From NCBI GenBank assembly GCA_964020085.1, contig OZ026603.1:5057268-5121267 (forward strand): DNA of 64,000 nt. Direction: 5' to 3'. Numbering within the stretch: position 1 is the first letter of the stretch; the number at the start of each line of letters is the position of its first letter. Source of the stretch: Micromussa lordhowensis. Lineage: Eukaryota; Cnidaria; Anthozoa; Scleractinia; Lobophylliidae. The notes beneath the pieces were generated by a model that made no database searches, was not told where the DNA came from, and saw only the letters and a program-made list of their open reading frames with translations. Shown here piece after piece: positions 61,080 to 64,000 of this stretch. The position numbers and the translations under genes were made by a program.

Positions 61080-62945
61080 TTCACGGCCATTTAAGAGGCG
61101 CGGTTTGCAGCAAAATGTTCTGCTAGCTTGGCACTTTAAGGAAATCTTAGTTAGGACATGATGGCATTGGCGCCAGGGTGTTTTTTCTGGCCTTCTTTTT
61201 GCAGTAGTTTCCCCTGGTCCCAACTTTGCAGAATTTCAGAAAACGCGCGCTGGGGGTCCCCTTGGCAAATTTGACATAGCTCGGCTTCAGGGGCACTTTA
61301 AGAGGCGCGATTGGCAGCAAAATGTTTTGCTAGGTTGGCAATTTACGGAAATCTTAGTTAGGACATGATGGCATAGGCGCCAGGGTTTTTTTTTTGGCCT
61401 TCTTTTTGCAGTAGTTTCCCCTGGTCCCAACTTTGCAGAATTTCAGAAAACGCGCGCTGGGGGTCCCCTTGGCAAATTTGACATAGCTCGGCTTCACGGG
61501 CACTTTGAAAGGCGTGGTTTGCAGCAAAATGTTCTGCTAGGTTGGCACTTGAAGGAAATCCTTGTTAAGACATGATGGCATTGGCGCCAGGGTGTTTTTT
61601 TGGCCTTCTTTTTGCAGTAGTTTCCCCTGGTCCCAACTTTGCAGAATTTCAGGAAACGCGCGCCGGGGTCCCCTTGGCAAATTTGACATAGCTCGGCTTC
61701 ACGGGCACTTTAAGAGGCGCGGTTTGCAGCAAAACGTTCTGCTAGGTTGGCACTTCAAGGAAATCCTTACTACGACATGATGGTATTGGCGCCAGGGTGT
61801 TTTTTTCTGGCCTTCTCTTTGCAGTAGTTTCCCCTGGTCCCAACTATGCAGAATTTCAGAAAACGCGCGCTGGGGGTCCCCTTGGCAAATTTGACATAGC
61901 TCTGCTTCACGGCCATTTAAGAGGCGCGGTTTGCAGCAAAATGTTCTGCTAGCTTGGCACTTTAAGGAAATCTTAGTTAGGACATGATGGCATTGGCGCC
62001 AGGGTGTTTTTTCTGGCCTTCTTTTTGCAGTAGTTTCCCCTGGTCCCAACTTTGCAGAATTTCAGAAAACGCGCGCTGGGGGTCCCCTTGGCAAATTTGA
62101 CATAGCTCGGCTTCACGGGCACTTTAAGAGGCGCGATTGGCAGCAAAATGTTTTGCTAGGTTGGCACTTTAAGGAAATCTTAGTTAGGACATGATGGCAT
62201 AGGCGCCAGGGTTTTTTTTTTGGCCTTCTTTTTGCAGTAGTTTCCCCTGGTCCCAACTTTGCAGAATTTCAGAAAACGCGCGCTGGGGGTCCCCTTGGCA
62301 AATTTGACATAGCTCGGCTTCACGGGCACTTTGAAAGGCGTGGTTTGCAGCAAAATGTTCTGCTAGGTTGGCACTTGAAGGAAATCCTTGTTAAGACATG
62401 ATGGCATTGGCGCCAGGGTGTTTTTTTGGCCTTCTTTTTGCAGTAGTTTCCCCTGGTCCCAACTTTGCAGAATTTCAGGAAACGCGCGCCGGGGTCCCCT
62501 TGGCAAATTTGACATAGCTCGGCTTCACGGGCACTTTAAGAGGCGCGGTTTGCAGCAAAACGTTCTGCTAGGTTGGCACTTCAAGGAAATCCTTACTACG
62601 ACATGATGGTATTGGCGCCAGGGTGTTTTTTTCTGGCCTTCTCTTTGCAGTAGTTTCCCCTGGTCCCAACTATGCAGAATTTCAGAAAACGCGCGCTGGG
62701 GGTCCCCTTGGCAAATTTGAGATAGCTCTGCTTCACGGCCATTTAAGAGGCGCGGTTTGCAGCAAAATGTTCTGCTAGCTTGGCACTTTAAGGAAATCTT
62801 AGTTAGGACATGATGGCATTGGCGCCAGGGTGTTTTTTCTGGCCTTCTTTTTGCAGTAGTTTCCCCTGGTCCCAACTTTGCAGAATTTCAGAAAACGCGC
62901 GCTGGGGGTCCCCTTGGCAAATTTGACATAGCTCGGCTTCACGGG
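61080..62945. repeat. Four-unit (826 bp) tandem repeat
   Basis: Shared markers at +826 are cacggccatttaagagg (about 61,083, 61,908 and 62,734), gcgattggcagc (about 61,307 and 62,133), cataggcgccaggg with a long T run, and gcgcgccggggtcc with a shortened G run (about 61,660 and 62,486). Few differences were seen, for example ggcaatttacgg (about 61,338) against ggcactttaagg, and gagatagc (about 62,719). Confidence 0.88.
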
Positions 62946-64000
62946 CACTTTAAGAGGCGCGGTTTGCAGCAAAATGTTTTGCTAGCTTGGCACTTTAAGG
63001 AAATGTTAGTTAGGACATGATGGCATTGGCGTCAGGGTGTTTTTTTCTGGCCTTCTTTTTGCAGTAGTTTCTCCTGGTCCCAGCTTTGCAGAATTTCAGA
63101 AAACGCGCGCTGGGGGTCCCCTTGGCAAATTTGACATAGCTCGGCTTCACGGGCACTTTAAGAGGCGCGGTTTGCAGCAAAACGTTCTGCTAGGTTGGCA
63201 CTTCAAGGAAATGATTATTACGACATGATGGTATTGGCGCCAGGGTGTTTTTTCTGGCCTTCTCTTTGCAGTAGTTTCCCCTCGTCCCAACTTTGCAGAA
63301 TTTCAGAAAACGCGCGCTGGGGGTCCCCTTGGCAAATTTGACATAGCTCGGCTTCAGGGGCACTTTAAGAGGCGCGATGGGCAGCAAAATGTTCTGCTAG
63401 GTTGGCACTTTAAGGAAATCCTAGTTAGGACATGATGGCATAGGCGCCAGGGTTTTTTTTTTGGCCTTCTTTTTGCAGTAGTTTCCCCTGGTCCCAACTT
63501 TGCAGAATTTCAGAAAACGCGCGCTGGGGGTCCCCTTGGCAAATTTGACATAGCTCGGTTTCACGGGCACTTTGAAAGGCGTGGTTTGCAGCAAAATGTT
63601 CTGCTAGGTTGGCACTTGAAGGAAATCCTAGTTAAGACATGATGGCATTGGCGCCAGGGTGTTTTTTTGGCCTTCTTTTTGCAGTAGTTTCCCCTGGTCC
63701 CAACTTTGCAGAATTTCAGGAAACGCGCGCCGGGGTCCCCTTGGCAAATTTGACATAGCTCGGCTTCACGGGCACTTTAAGAGGCGCGGTTTGCAGCAAA
63801 ATGTTCTGCTAGGTTGGCACTTCAAGGAAATTTTAGTTAAGACATGATGGCATTGGCGCTGGGGTGTTTTTTCTGGCTTTCTTTTTGCAGTAGTTTCCCC
63901 TTGTCCCAACTTTGCAGAATTTCAGAAAACGCGCGCTGGGGGTCCCCTTGGCAAATTTGACATAGCTCGGCTTCACGGGCACTTTAAGAGGCGCGGTTTG

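Larger units (their letters stand above)
1..64000. repeat. Satellite DNA array, 207-bp unit, entire window
   Basis: Every part of the window is a copy of one 207-bp unit in the same orientation. The phase starts with gcagtagttt at base 1, recurs at 208, and last starts at 63,887. That gives 309 complete units plus a 114-base partial one. The observed length is 77 bp below 309 x 207, and four 19-bp deletions explain 76 of these. Units differ mainly by substitutions, by T-run length and by a few short indels. No mobile element, inversion or unique sequence interrupts the array, and neither array edge lies in the window. Long homogeneous arrays of nucleosome-scale units are typical of eukaryotic centromeric, pericentromeric or subtelomeric heterochromatin; that location is inference. 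The family was not recognised. Confidence 0.97.
56330..64000. repeat. Satellite domain 6 with four-unit amplifications
   Basis: Units are of the same classes as in 38-56 kb but reshuffled. About 57,400-58,224 and 58,225-58,880 match at a shift of 825 bp (four units). About 61,080-62,945 holds just over two copies of an 826-bp four-unit repeat. 59,490-59,780 has two units with aagagatgatggcattggcgtc and tttcctctgg. 60,500-61,250 resembles 45.2-45.9 kb. The window ends within a unit, so the array continues. Confidence 0.8.

Noticed and set aside
337..63847. More than a hundred 60-156 codon open frames on both strands, often with near-identical 65-residue products
   Set aside because: They sit at the same phase of every unit, overlap on opposite strands, and open or close with random unit variants. 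No conserved start context, domain or intervening gene structure is seen.
1..64000. CRISPR array
   Set aside because: The repeats are contiguous 207-bp units with no unique spacers and no cas genes. The sequence is not prokaryotic in character.
1..64000. Primate alpha satellite or other familiar satellite
   Set aside because: The unit is 207 bp, not 171 bp, is about 49% GC, and shares no recognisable motif with the satellites I know.
1..64000. Tandem-repeat protein gene (single long coding exon)
   Set aside because: In every frame most units contain at least one stop, and frames shift at the 19-bp deletions and T-run indels.

Overview
The whole 64 kb window is one uninterrupted head-to-tail satellite DNA array. 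The repeat unit is 207 bp. In the phase that begins with gcagtagttt at base 1, 309 complete units run to base 63,886 and a 114-base partial unit fills the rest. 309 x 207 is 63,963, which is 77 more than observed. Four units that each carry a 19-bp deletion account for 76 of those bases. All units lie on the same strand. I saw no inversion, no transposon insertion, no unique spacer, no RNA gene and no protein-coding gene. The array runs off both ends of the window. This points to a eukaryotic chromosome, probably constitutive heterochromatin (centromeric, pericentromeric or subtelomeric) from a long-read assembly. I do not recognise the satellite family or the species. The hand-built consensus is about 49% GC with 8 CpGs per unit.

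The units are not uniformly mixed. Shared variants show higher-order repeats (HORs) that differ by region. 1-7,080: an older 9-unit HOR (shift 1,863-1,865 bp) with 3-, 10- and 11-unit variants. 7,081-13,831: a mosaic of modules that reappear later, plus a 3-unit tandem duplication. 13,832-19,633: a perfect-looking 2,901-bp (14-unit) tandem duplication. 19,634-27,379: more mosaic, with about 12-unit periodicity and the 19-bp-deletion cassettes. 27,380-35,054: a 14-unit HOR with module order A-B-B-C-A-B-C. 35,055-37,616: 3- and 4-unit local repeats. 37,617-43,002: a 2,693-bp (13-unit) tandem duplication. About 41,108-56,329: a 7,456-bp (36-unit) tandem duplication that is almost identical base for base, with one extra unit in the second copy. 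56,330-64,000: 4-unit amplifications (825 and 826 bp).

Many 60-156 codon open frames exist on both strands. They follow from 207 being a multiple of 3 and from two frames having only one stop per unit. They change with each unit's substitutions and I call none of them a gene. The interest lies in the layered history of duplication, the uneven conservation within the unit, the retained CpGs, and marker units restricted to parts of the array.
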